From NCBI GenBank assembly GCA_030706685.1, contig JAUZOA010000046.1, forward strand, positions 1 through 40,121: DNA of 40,121 bases, given 5' to 3'. Of this stretch, positions 30,163-38,126 are shown in pieces. Position numbers and translations under genes: made by a program. The stretch is from Bacteroidota bacterium. Its GTDB lineage: Bacteria; Bacteroidota; Bacteroidia; Chitinophagales; Chitinophagaceae. A model generated the notes under the pieces. That model was given only the letters and a program-made list of their open reading frames with translations, did not search any database and was not told the DNA's origin. Every line of letters starts with the position of its first letter. Position 1 is the first letter of the stretch.

Positions 30163-31740
30163 ATGACTAAAAAGATTCAATCGGCCCTTATTTCAGTTTT
30201 TTACAAAGATGGCCTGGAAAATATCGTACAACTTTTATCAGGGCTGGGTATTACCATCTACTCTACCGGCGGTACACAACAATTCATTGAAAAACTTGGA
30301 ATAAAATGTATCCCGGTTGAAGATATTACTGCTTATCCTTCCATTCTTGGCGGCAGGGTAAAGACTTTACATCCATCTGTATTTGGCGGTATTTTGGGAA
30401 AAAGGGACGATGCGACTCATGTGCAGGAAATGAAACAATACCATATTCCTGAAATAGACCTGGTCATTGTCGATCTCTATCCTTTTGAGAAGACTCTCGA
30501 AGATCAACGGCTTAAAGCCTCCTCCACCGGAGGAGGTTTGGAGGAGGCCGCGATTATCGAGAAGATTGATATCGGCGGACCATCCATGATAAGAGGCGCC
30601 GCGAAAAATTTTAAGGATGTAATAGTGGTAGCTGCCAAAAAAGATTATACAGTGCTGGAAGATTTGCTTCGTGATCAAAAAGGCGAAACGACAATGGAAC
30701 AGCGAAAAGCATTTGCTGCCAAAGCATTTGAGATCGTCGCTCATTATGATGTGGCGATAGCCAAATATTTTAACCATCCCGGGTCATTGTATTTTTTGGA
30801 ATCCATAACAAATCCAACGCCTATGCGGTATGGTGAAAATCCTCACCAGTCAGGAGTTTTCTATGGAGATTTAACTAAATTATTTGACCAGCTAAATGGT
30901 AAAGAACTTTCTTATAACAACTTAGTGGATGTTGATGCCGCCATGCAACTAATAGCAGAGTTTTCGAAAGTCTCTCCGCCGGCTGGTGGAGGAGATTCAG
31001 AGGAGGCCGTCTTTGCCATTATCAAACATACCAACGTCTGTGGCATAGCGCAGCGGCCATCCGTGAGGGAAAGCTGGGATGCCGCGCTGGCAGCTGATCC
31101 TGAAAGTGCTTTCGGCGGCGTACTGGTTTGCAATGGAAAAATAGACAAGGCAACAGCCAATGCGATCAGTGAAATTTTCTTTGAAGTATTGATTGCCCCT
31201 GTTTTTGATGAAGATGCTCTTGCTATTTTAAAATCGAAAAAGAACCGGATACTGCTTCAATTAAAAGCGCAGCCCCGGGCTGACTCGCAATATAAGTCCG
31301 TGCTGAATGGCGTTTTGATACAAGGCATTGACAAAGGAAATTATGCGGAATGGAAGGAAGCAGGCGGCCGGGAGACATCAGCAGGCGAAAAAGAAGATCT
31401 TGTTTTTGCTAATCTTGTGTGCAAGCATTTAAAATCAAATGCTATTGCATTGGTGAAGAACAGGCAACTGATTGGTAAAGGATGCGGGCAGACCAGCCGG
31501 ATTGACTCACTACGCCAGGCAATTGAGAAAGCCCGGCAGTTCAATTTTGATTTGAAAGACGCAGTGATGGCAAGCGATGCTTTCTTTCCTTTCAATGACA
31601 GTGTAAAATTGGGACATGAAGCGGGTATTACCGCCTTTATCCAGCCGGGTGGTTCTATCCGGGATAATGATTCCATAGAATATTGCAAACAAAACGGTCT
31701 CGCGATGGTAATAACGGGAATGAGGCATTTTAAACATTGA
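30163..31740 (+). CDS. purH: Bifunctional AICAR formyltransferase/IMP cyclohydrolase (PurH) with two repeat-encoded insertions
   Basis: PurH catalyses the last two steps of IMP synthesis. The 525-residue protein has the cyclohydrolase MGS domain (about 1-200: ALISVFYKDGLE, STGGTQQF, GGRVKTLHPSVFGGIL, IDIGGPSMIRGAAKNF) and the transformylase domain (about 210-525: MRYGENPHQSG, LSYNNLVDVDAA, IIKHTNVCGIA with the catalytic Lys-His, ESAFGGVL and the final FIQPGGSIRD, MVITGMRHFKH). Two segments look foreign: residues about 117-129 (LKASSTGGGLEEA) and about 269-282 (KVSPPAGGGDSEEA), each encoded by a copy of the palindromic repeat. Both keep the frame, and no catalytic motif is lost, so the enzyme is probably active. 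Confidence 0.96.
   Translation: MTKKIQSALISVFYKDGLENIVQLLSGLGITIYSTGGTQQFIEKLGIKCIPVEDITAYPSILGGRVKTLHPSVFGGILGKRDDATHVQEMKQYHIPEIDLVIVDLYPFEKTLEDQRLKASSTGGGLEEAAIIEKIDIGGPSMIRGAAKNFKDVIVVAAKKDYTVLEDLLRDQKGETTMEQRKAFAAKAFEIVAHYDVAIAKYFNHPGSLYFLESITNPTPMRYGENPHQSGVFYGDLTKLFDQLNGKELSYNNLVDVDAAMQLIAEFSKVSPPAGGGDSEEAVFAIIKHTNVCGIAQRPSVRESWDAALAADPESAFGGVLVCNGKIDKATANAISEIFFEVLIAPVFDEDALAILKSKKNRILLQLKAQPRADSQYKSVLNGVLIQGIDKGNYAEWKEAGGRETSAGEKEDLVFANLVCKHLKSNAIALVKNRQLIGKGCGQTSRIDSLRQAIEKARQFNFDLKDAVMASDAFFPFNDSVKLGHEAGITAFIQPGGSIRDNDSIEYCKQNGLAMVITGMRHFKH
30511..30549 (+). repeat. GC-rich palindromic repeat, copy 5 (in-frame in purH)
   Basis: AAAGCCTCCTCCACCGGAGG, then AGGTTTGGAGGAGGCC. The core CCTCC..CCGGAGG is palindromic. 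It encodes the LKASSTGGGLEEA segment in the cyclohydrolase domain, at a place where homologues, as I remember them, have a short loop. Confidence 0.8.
30967..31008 (+). repeat. GC-rich palindromic repeat, copy 6 (in-frame in purH)
   Basis: AAAGTCTCTCCGCCGGCTGG, then TGGAGGAGATTCAGAGGAGGCC. It aligns closely with the murI copy (CTCTCCGCCGGCTGG shared) and in layout with copy 5. It encodes KVSPPAGGGDSEEA in the transformylase domain. Confidence 0.8.
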
Positions 31741-31747
31741 CAGCTCA

Positions 31748-32761
31748 ATGAACTTCCCCGACTTTCAAAAATTTATCATACAAACTTCAGAACAATCGCT
31801 GAGAAGAATATCGGTTTTCAACCCGCTGACCATTCATAAAAAAGGAAAAAGATCAAAAGCCATATTCGCGCTTGCCTTAGTTTGTTTTTTCTGGGGCACT
31901 ACCTGGGTGGCCGCCAAAATAGGTGTCAGTTATATGCCTCCTTTGCAAATGGCGGGGATCCGGCAATTACTGGGAGGTCTTTGTTTCATCCTCTTCTTTC
32001 TTTATAAAGGAGAACGCTGGCCAAGGGGAAAAGAATGGGGGCCAATCCTCGTTCTTAGTTTACTCAATTTTTTATTGAGCAATGGACTGAGTACCTGGGG
32101 AGTGAAATATATCTCTGCCGGACTTGGCGCTATCATGGGATCTATCTTCCCATTATGGCTTGTTATTATTGGATTATTTGCCAAAGGCAACAGGATGCCT
32201 GCCAAAGCGATCATAGGAATGATACTGGGCTTTGGAGGAATTTGCCTCATTTTCTATGAGCATCTTTCCGATTTTTTAAATTCGGATTTTCTTTTTGGCA
32301 TACTATTATCATTAGCCGCTACCTGGTCATGGGCATTTGGTACGCTCTATACCAAAAAAAACGCGGCCAACTTTAATCCCTATTTTAGCCTGGGATTGCA
32401 AATGGTGATTTCGGCCGTTTGCCTGATCCTTTTCACACAGACTACAGGTATTGGAGTTTCTTTTACAGCCATACCCTGGCAATCCTGGGCCGCCATTGGT
32501 TACCTGGTCATTTTCGGTTCCATCACTACATTTATCGCTTATATATACGCATTGCAGAACCTGCCGACCGAGCAGGTATCGATCTATGCTTATATCAACC
32601 CAATTGTTGCCTTACTGGTTGGGGCCGCGATATTTCCGGGAAAACAGCTTACTCCATTCATTGCTATCGGGGGCCTGGTCGCTTTGTCAGGAGTTTTTCT
32701 TGTCAATAAAGCTTTCAAAGCGATTCCTCCGCCGGAGCAGCCGGAGACTGAAGGGATTTGA
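31748..32761 (+). CDS. EamA/DMT family transporter
   Basis: A 337-residue inner-membrane protein with about ten helices in two EamA repeats: residues about 38-170 (ALALVCFFWGTTWVAAKIGV, then GLGAIMGSIFPLWLVIIGLF) and 180-325 (LLSLAATWSWAFGTLYTKKN, then NLPTEQVSIYAYINPIVALL). Members export or import amino acids, nucleobases or other small metabolites; the substrate is unknown. The first 36 residues are polar and less typical, and an internal start is possible. The C-terminal tail is short and proline-rich (IPPPEQPETEGI). It starts eight bases after purH and is probably cotranscribed with it. The next gene is convergent after 13 bases. Confidence 0.9.
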   Translation: MNFPDFQKFIIQTSEQSLRRISVFNPLTIHKKGKRSKAIFALALVCFFWGTTWVAAKIGVSYMPPLQMAGIRQLLGGLCFILFFLYKGERWPRGKEWGPILVLSLLNFLLSNGLSTWGVKYISAGLGAIMGSIFPLWLVIIGLFAKGNRMPAKAIIGMILGFGGICLIFYEHLSDFLNSDFLFGILLSLAATWSWAFGTLYTKKNAANFNPYFSLGLQMVISAVCLILFTQTTGIGVSFTAIPWQSWAAIGYLVIFGSITTFIAYIYALQNLPTEQVSIYAYINPIVALLVGAAIFPGKQLTPFIAIGGLVALSGVFLVNKAFKAIPPPEQPETEGI

Positions 32762-32774
32762 GTGAATGGGTTAT

Positions 32775-34082
32775 TTAATCAGCACCGACTTCCCTGATAA
32801 ATTGCTCATAAATATCTCTCCAGCCTGCATATAACCTGTCTGTTCCGAGAAATGAGTTATGCCAGAGCATAATGAAGTAACCATTAACTGATTTTACAAT
32901 GTTGTAATAGCGGCGCATTTCTTCCAGGGTTTGCCCGGCAGTAAGTTTTTGCTCATAAAATGAATTGGCGTCCATTTGGCAGAAGGAAAAGACCATGAGC
33001 CCGGTTTGTCGTTCTTTTTCGAGATCGTACCAGTAAAACGGGGAAGCTACCGAAGCCCTGAAACCATTGATACTGCCATAGCCCATCGAAAAGTCGAATT
33101 GGATGCCGGTGTCAATTAACCTCCGGTAACCATCCGGGAGGTTAAAACGAACATAATGCTGGCGGGATGAAACAACAGAGCTTCCTGTAAAGGTTGAGAG
33201 TGTTTCAATTTCTTTTTTCAGTAATAAAACATCGTCCCCGCTTTTCCAGGACGGATGAATACCGACAGGGTAACGAATCACATGATCCCTGATTAATTCC
33301 TGCATGGCTTTGCAGGAGGGGGGAATATTTTTATCATACCGGCCTCTTTTCTCCGGGATTAAGAAAAAATAATAGGGCTTTACCTTGTATTGCTCATGGA
33401 GATGGTTCATCCAGCCAAAAGCATCAAAGGGATCTTTTTGCTTTCCTCTCAATACACTTATTCTTTCTTTGATAAGAGACCATTCTCCTTTTACTAATGA
33501 ACGGAAGAGGCCACCAAGATTTCTCTGCCAGCCCTTATGTTTATAGGACCAGGCGATATCTATGTCGTAAGTAGGGAGGAAAGTGAGTGGTGGGCGGTGA
33601 GTGGTAAGTCCGGGAAACTTTTGTTTAAGAAGGGTCTCAAAATCTCTCAACCATATATTTACTAAAGGCAGGTGTAAAAATCCTTCTTTACAGGCCAGCG
33701 AATTTTCATAAGCATAGCGCCCATACATATCTTTTGTATGCGGCAGGTATTCTTCATACCGGCTCAATAAATAAAACGATGCAGCAAAAATATCGAAAGG
33801 GTAATCACCCCCTGTTTTGAAGAAGGCTTTGTTGCCGTTTATTTCAAAACATTCAATGTTTTGTTCTTTAATACCTTTTTCAAATAATAAGTCATGGGGC
33901 TTTATCCATATCTCCCTGTCGCTTATTTTTTTTTCGCTATAATTAACCTTTCCGCCGGCATAGTTGTTGAACTCTTCCGCCGAGGAGGTTAGTTGAAAAG
34001 GATCAACCTTGAATTCTTTGGCAATAAAATCAATGATGTAGTGTAATCGCGGAGTGATGTTATGTGAGTATAGTATCAGCAA
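32775..34082 (-). CDS. Polysaccharide deacetylase family protein
   Basis: A 435-residue protein with an N-terminal DUF7033-like domain (LILYSHNITPRLHYIIDFIA, to about residue 130) and a NodB-like deacetylase domain. The metal-site motifs are TYDIDIAW (Asp pair), GIHPSWKS (His) and MLWHNSF near the end. It would remove N- or O-acetyl groups from a polysaccharide; no signal peptide is visible, so its location is unclear. The only in-frame start near the upstream stop is TTG at 34082, and the first residues match the family start. Residues 158-167 (LTTHRPPLTF) are encoded by a GTGAGTGGT-type direct repeat (33582-33608) that may be another inserted element. lutB lies 22 bases upstream on the same strand. 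Confidence 0.85.
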   Translation of the reverse strand: MLILYSHNITPRLHYIIDFIAKEFKVDPFQLTSSAEEFNNYAGGKVNYSEKKISDREIWIKPHDLLFEKGIKEQNIECFEINGNKAFFKTGGDYPFDIFAASFYLLSRYEEYLPHTKDMYGRYAYENSLACKEGFLHLPLVNIWLRDFETLLKQKFPGLTTHRPPLTFLPTYDIDIAWSYKHKGWQRNLGGLFRSLVKGEWSLIKERISVLRGKQKDPFDAFGWMNHLHEQYKVKPYYFFLIPEKRGRYDKNIPPSCKAMQELIRDHVIRYPVGIHPSWKSGDDVLLLKKEIETLSTFTGSSVVSSRQHYVRFNLPDGYRRLIDTGIQFDFSMGYGSINGFRASVASPFYWYDLEKERQTGLMVFSFCQMDANSFYEQKLTAGQTLEEMRRYYNIVKSVNGYFIMLWHNSFLGTDRLYAGWRDIYEQFIREVGAD

Positions 34083-34104
34083 TGCTTCTTTTCATTAGCA
34101 GTAA

Positions 34105-35481
34105 CTAGCTTTTCATTTTCTTCCGCCACTGTTCATTAAAGGATCTTTTAGGAAAATCAAGCGGGCCCCGGTGTGCTGTCCAGGGTTTGGCGACTTTATT
34201 GATGAACCAGCTTTTAGTGTTTCCATTGACCATATTCATCCAGGAACGGCGCAGCATGGTTTGCTTCCACATTTTCCAGGCAATTCTTTCCGCGAAGGCG
34301 CTGTTTTTTTCTTCTACCGCCTCATGCCTGTTTTCCAGGAGCAGCTCATGCAGGTTTATTTTTACGGCACATACTTCGGTACAATTGCCGCAAAGGGAAG
34401 AAGCATAGCTTAAATGCTTCCAGTCATGCATAGATTTCAAATGAGGGGTTATCACAGATCCTATCGGGCCGCTGTAGGCGGTAGCATAAGTATGGCCCCC
34501 GATATTCTTGTAAACGGGACATGCATTGAGGCAGGCGCCACACCGGATACAATAAAGACTCTCTCTTGTCTTTTCATTAGCCAGGATATTGGTACGTCCA
34601 TTGTCGAGCAATATCACGTACATATCTTCCGGTCCATCGGGTTCGTTATCCTGCCTGGGACCCGTAATAATGGTATTATAAACCGTCAGCTTCTGACCGG
34701 TGCCATACGTGGCCAGTAACGGCCAGAATAAAGCAAGATCAGCCATAGAAGGAATTACTTTTTCTATACCCGCTACCACAATATGTGTTTTGGGCATAGA
34801 ACAGCTTAACCGGGCATTTCCCTCATTTTCCGTAACGGCGACAGCGCCAATATCGGCAATAATAAAATTAGCGCCGGTAATACCTACTTCGGCCTGTATG
34901 TATTTTTCCCGGAGCTTTTCTCTTGCTACCAGGGTTAGTTGCTCGGGTGTAAGATTAGGATGGGTTCCCAGTTTGTCCATGAACAATTTGGCTACATCTT
35001 CTTTGCTTTTATGCATCGCGGGAGTAACGATATGGTAAGGAGGTTCACCATCCAATTGCTGGATATATTCTCCAAGATCAGTTTCTACGCTTTCAATCTT
35101 ATTCTTTTGCAGGAAATCATTCATGTGTATCTCTTCGGTCACCATGCTCTTGCTCTTCACGATGGTATGGCACATTTTCTCCTTACATATCTTCAGGATC
35201 TCTTCGTTGGCCTGCTCAGCGTTTTCCGCCCAGATTACTTTAGCGCCGCGCCGGGTGATCGCCGCTTCAAAATTTTCCAGTTGTTTGTCCAGCGTCTCAA
35301 TCGCTTTCCATTTAAGATTCTTGGCCCTTTCCCGTGCAAGATGAACATCGGCAAACTGGGATTTGCCCTGCGGGACCACGGCATTGTATTTCCCGATATT
35401 AAAATTAATCTTACGCCGGTGATCTATATCGGCGGCTTTGATGGTGCTCTTTGCGATAAATAATTCAAAATTATCTGCCAT
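34105..35481 (-). CDS. lutB: LutB-type iron-sulfur protein for lactate utilisation
   Basis: LutB is a subunit of the LutABC L-lactate oxidase complex. The 458-residue protein has a LUD domain (about 60-290, including AEVGITGANFIIADIGAVAV and TGPRQDNEPDGPEDMYVILL) and a ferredoxin-like part with CIRCGACLNACPVY and LCGNCTEVCAVKINLHELLL, which hold two 4Fe-4S clusters. In the second motif the usual CP is replaced by CA. The C-terminal helices include AFAERIAWKMWKQTMLRRSW. lutA and lutC are not adjacent in this window; they may lie elsewhere, as I recall for some Bacteroidota. It is cytoplasmic, with no signal peptide. Confidence 0.92.
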   Translation of the reverse strand: MADNFELFIAKSTIKAADIDHRRKINFNIGKYNAVVPQGKSQFADVHLARERAKNLKWKAIETLDKQLENFEAAITRRGAKVIWAENAEQANEEILKICKEKMCHTIVKSKSMVTEEIHMNDFLQKNKIESVETDLGEYIQQLDGEPPYHIVTPAMHKSKEDVAKLFMDKLGTHPNLTPEQLTLVAREKLREKYIQAEVGITGANFIIADIGAVAVTENEGNARLSCSMPKTHIVVAGIEKVIPSMADLALFWPLLATYGTGQKLTVYNTIITGPRQDNEPDGPEDMYVILLDNGRTNILANEKTRESLYCIRCGACLNACPVYKNIGGHTYATAYSGPIGSVITPHLKSMHDWKHLSYASSLCGNCTEVCAVKINLHELLLENRHEAVEEKNSAFAERIAWKMWKQTMLRRSWMNMVNGNTKSWFINKVAKPWTAHRGPLDFPKRSFNEQWRKKMKS

Positions 35482-35531
35482 TGATTAAGGTTCTGTTTAT
35501 TGATAGGTTGTTTTGCCAACCGGCTCATTCA

Positions 35532-36152
35532 TTACCCGGCTTTACTTTTTATATTCTCCTTTGTGCCTTCGCTTGCTCTCTTAAGGGCAATCTTATCCAA
35601 CAGATCATAAAACTCCTGGCCATACTTCCTCACCAGCGCGTCTTTCAAAAATGCGTAGACGGGTACTTTCAATTTTTGTCCCAGCCCGCAAGCCGGTTTG
35701 CATAGTTTTTCTCTTGGCTCATAGTTTACTTTATCAAAATTACCATTCCGGCCCTTCCGGGTAATGATGGGGTAAAGATGGCAACTGACCGGTTTTTTCC
35801 AGGCAATCACGCCATCCTTATAAGCTTGTTCAAAAGCACATTTGATAATTCCATTTTCATCCCTGGAGCCGTACACGCAGATCTCGTTGTCACTTGGCAA
35901 AGTAGGGGTCACCCAGCCAAACTCTTTATGATAAACGTATTTACCTTTTTTCTCTATTTCCGCGTTTGCTTCGTCCGAAAGGTAAGACCTGATCTTTTCA
36001 TAACTATCCAGTACTGTTTGCAGCTCATCATCATCGAGCGGGGCGCCGGCATCGCCTTCTTCACAACAACCGCCTTTGCATTTAGCAAGGTCGCAAACGA
36101 ATTGTTTTTCCACCACATCATCACTAACCAGTATATTGTCGATTACTATCAC
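35532..36152 (-). CDS. DUF3109 family protein (cysteine-rich)
   Basis: A 206-residue protein of the Bacteroidota-common DUF3109 family, which resembles YkgJ-type cysteine-cluster proteins. Cysteines appear in CDLAKCKGGCCEEGDAGAPL, in NEICVYGSRDE, in IIKCAFEQA, in VSCHLYPI and in KLCKPACGLGQ, in a pattern that suggests a metal or Fe-S site. Its function is unknown. The start is GTG at 36152 (no ATG nearby), supported by MIVIDNILVSDDVVEKQFVC as a typical family start. It is cytoplasmic. It may be transcribed from a TAAATTTG box in the 30-base gap upstream. Confidence 0.88.
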   Translation of the reverse strand: MIVIDNILVSDDVVEKQFVCDLAKCKGGCCEEGDAGAPLDDDELQTVLDSYEKIRSYLSDEANAEIEKKGKYVYHKEFGWVTPTLPSDNEICVYGSRDENGIIKCAFEQAYKDGVIAWKKPVSCHLYPIITRKGRNGNFDKVNYEPREKLCKPACGLGQKLKVPVYAFLKDALVRKYGQEFYDLLDKIALKRASEGTKENIKSKAG

Positions 36153-36166
36153 GGATCAATTTTGAG

Positions 36167-36174
36167 CAAATTTA
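36167..36174 (-). promoter_or_regulatory. TAAATTTG promoter -7 box (DUF3109 gene)
   Basis: Minus-strand TAAATTTG matches TAnnTTTG and lies 14 bases before the GTG start. Any -33 box would overlap the end of the upstream TPR gene. Confidence 0.5.
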
Positions 36175-36182
36175 CGGGTTGC

Positions 36183-37973
36183 TTATTTATCCCCTGGTTT
36201 CCTGCGTACGAAGACTTTTGACAGCAGGTTCTTGCCGGAAGCGGTGAGCCGGTTATGTGATGTAAGGTATTTAATCACCGTATGCTCCAGCCAATGGTGT
36301 AAAGGTACCAGCAGCGCCGCCAGCGCTATCATGAAAGCAAGATCCTTCCAGGGTTCACCGTTTGTAATAGAGTGAATATTCTGTTTGAAAATCAGGAATA
36401 TGAATTCGAAGGTCATCAGGAAAGCAAAAAAGCCGATCAGTTTTATCGTATTGGCAGATACTTTGAACATTCCCAATACTACCAGCATGACGAAGAGCGC
36501 TACAATGCCTATCGTAATCGCCATGTACTGGATATTATTTTTTCGCCGGGTTTTTTCGGCGGCTTCTTCTTCTAACTTATTTTGCCGGTATTGTTCATCC
36601 GCTGCTTCTACCTGCGCCAGTTCCTTTTGTTTATTCAGCGTTTCAATACTGTCTTTATACTTGTAGTAGATGGAGCTGTATAAACTTGCCTGCTGAAAAT
36701 TTCCCGTCTTATTGTATAATGTATCCAGGTGTTTGGCGGCCATTTGTGTATTCTCCAACGAACCGGTTTTATCGGCTATATCTTTTACTTTCAGGTACAG
36801 GCCGATTGCCTTGTCATATTCCCCGGTTTTTTCATATAATGTAGCCAACTGGGTATAGTAGTTGATCTTAGTCGATTCATTAGGATTTTTTTCAAAAAAA
36901 TCAGATGACTTTTCGAAATAATATTTCGAGGAATCGAACCTGTTCAGTTCCATATAAATTACTGCATAGGCCTGGTCGATCGCTCCGTTTAATCCTATGT
37001 TGCGGAGGAAAGTCTTAAGTTCGTCGCCTGCAGAGGAATTAAAATATTCCAGCGCTTTTTGCGGCTGATCCATACGCAGGTACTGGTTCAGCAGGCTGAG
37101 ATAGCCCGGTGTTTTTAATGTTACAAACTTCAATGAATCCGCCATCGCCAATGATTTTTTAAAATAGCTGATGGCGATATCATAACTTTTTTTGCCGGCA
37201 TACAATTTCCCGATATTATTCATGTCTATGGCCCGCTGGTAGGGCACATTTTTTTCTTTCATTATATCCAGCTTTTTCAGCGCTTCTGTATAATAATCGA
37301 TGGCCTTGTCATAATCTTCTATATCCGCATAGAAGTTGGAAAGATTCAGGTAGCAGGCCCGTACTAAGGAGGCTTTCTTTGTGTCTTCTGCTATGCGGAG
37401 GGCAATCAGGTAATAACGCAGCGCCATTATCTTATCGTTGCGCGCCAGGTACACCTGTCCATAGACATTATTGGCTTCCGCTTTAAGACTGTCATTCTTC
37501 AGGGCAGAGAGAACAGAAAAAGCTTCATTGGCATAATTCAGCGCTTTTTCTTTATCGGGTATGACAAGATTAGCAACGGCAAGTTTGAGATAGGCGGCTC
37601 CCATATCATCATCCATCTTATTTTGCTTAGCTATCGCTAAAGCACTGTTGAAATAGTCAATTGCGCGATTATTATAATCCTGTATTCCTGCGAAATAACT
37701 GCATCTTGTTCCATTGGACATATAAGCTTTTATCATCAGTTTCCTGTCTCTCGACTCTTCCGCTATTGTGATCAGTTGTTTGCCGTATTCATCCGCTTCC
37801 TTGGGGTTTACATTCATGAGTGTGCGGGAAAGTGCGTCCAATGATTCGACCTTTTCTTCTGTTGTACCGGCCTTTGCCAGGCTTTTTTTCAAGGAATCAA
37901 CAGCCAGGGTTTGCTGGGAAAAAGAAGAAATACCGGGAATAAGGAACAGAACCAGGGCAACGAGTATTCTCAT
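36183..37973 (-). CDS. TPR-repeat protein with C-terminal membrane segments
   Basis: A 596-residue exported protein with a signal peptide (MRILVALVLFLIPGISSFS before Q). Residues about 45-410 are at least eight tetratricopeptide repeats (AIDYFNSALAIAKQNKMDDD, AIDYYTEALKKLDIM, AISYFKKSLAMADSLKF, KAIGLYLKVKDIADKTG). A charged, coiled-coil-like stretch (about 425-470, QKELAQVEAADEQYRQNKLE) precedes a membrane helix (MAITIGIVALFVMLVVLGMF), and two more hydrophobic segments follow (FFAFLMTFEFIFLIF and LAFMIALAALLVPLHHWL), with a basic tail. This is the architecture of Bacteroidota TPR sensor kinases, but no histidine-kinase or DNA-binding domain follows. Its role is unknown. Confidence 0.85.
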   Translation of the reverse strand: MRILVALVLFLIPGISSFSQQTLAVDSLKKSLAKAGTTEEKVESLDALSRTLMNVNPKEADEYGKQLITIAEESRDRKLMIKAYMSNGTRCSYFAGIQDYNNRAIDYFNSALAIAKQNKMDDDMGAAYLKLAVANLVIPDKEKALNYANEAFSVLSALKNDSLKAEANNVYGQVYLARNDKIMALRYYLIALRIAEDTKKASLVRACYLNLSNFYADIEDYDKAIDYYTEALKKLDIMKEKNVPYQRAIDMNNIGKLYAGKKSYDIAISYFKKSLAMADSLKFVTLKTPGYLSLLNQYLRMDQPQKALEYFNSSAGDELKTFLRNIGLNGAIDQAYAVIYMELNRFDSSKYYFEKSSDFFEKNPNESTKINYYTQLATLYEKTGEYDKAIGLYLKVKDIADKTGSLENTQMAAKHLDTLYNKTGNFQQASLYSSIYYKYKDSIETLNKQKELAQVEAADEQYRQNKLEEEAAEKTRRKNNIQYMAITIGIVALFVMLVVLGMFKVSANTIKLIGFFAFLMTFEFIFLIFKQNIHSITNGEPWKDLAFMIALAALLVPLHHWLEHTVIKYLTSHNRLTASGKNLLSKVFVRRKPGDK

Positions 37974-38063
37974 GTCACAGTTGATAAAGGTTAGGCTTTG
38001 AAATTAATAAAATTTGGGGAAAGACGGTTATTTTCATAGCAGATAGAGACGGATTTTGTCCTT

Positions 38064-38110
38064 CGCTTTGCTAGGATGACGTTGGGATCCCGATAGCTAT
38101 CGGGAGGGAA
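38064..38110. repeat. Palindrome TCCCGATAGCTATCGGGA and adjacent repeat-like text
   Basis: TCCCGATAGCTATCGGGA at 38088-38105 is a perfect 18-base palindrome. It is preceded by CTTCGCTTTGCTAGGATGAC (from 38061), which I recall as a dispersed motif in Bacteroidota genomes. It lies downstream of gldD and upstream of the TPR gene. Confidence 0.7.
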
Positions 38111-38126
38111 ATTTCCTCACTCCCTG

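Noticed and set aside
32727-32761. Proline-rich end of the EamA transporter as another copy of the palindromic repeat
   Set aside because: CCTCCGCCGG is shared, but the palindromic centre and the TTTG/G-run end are missing; similarity is too weak.
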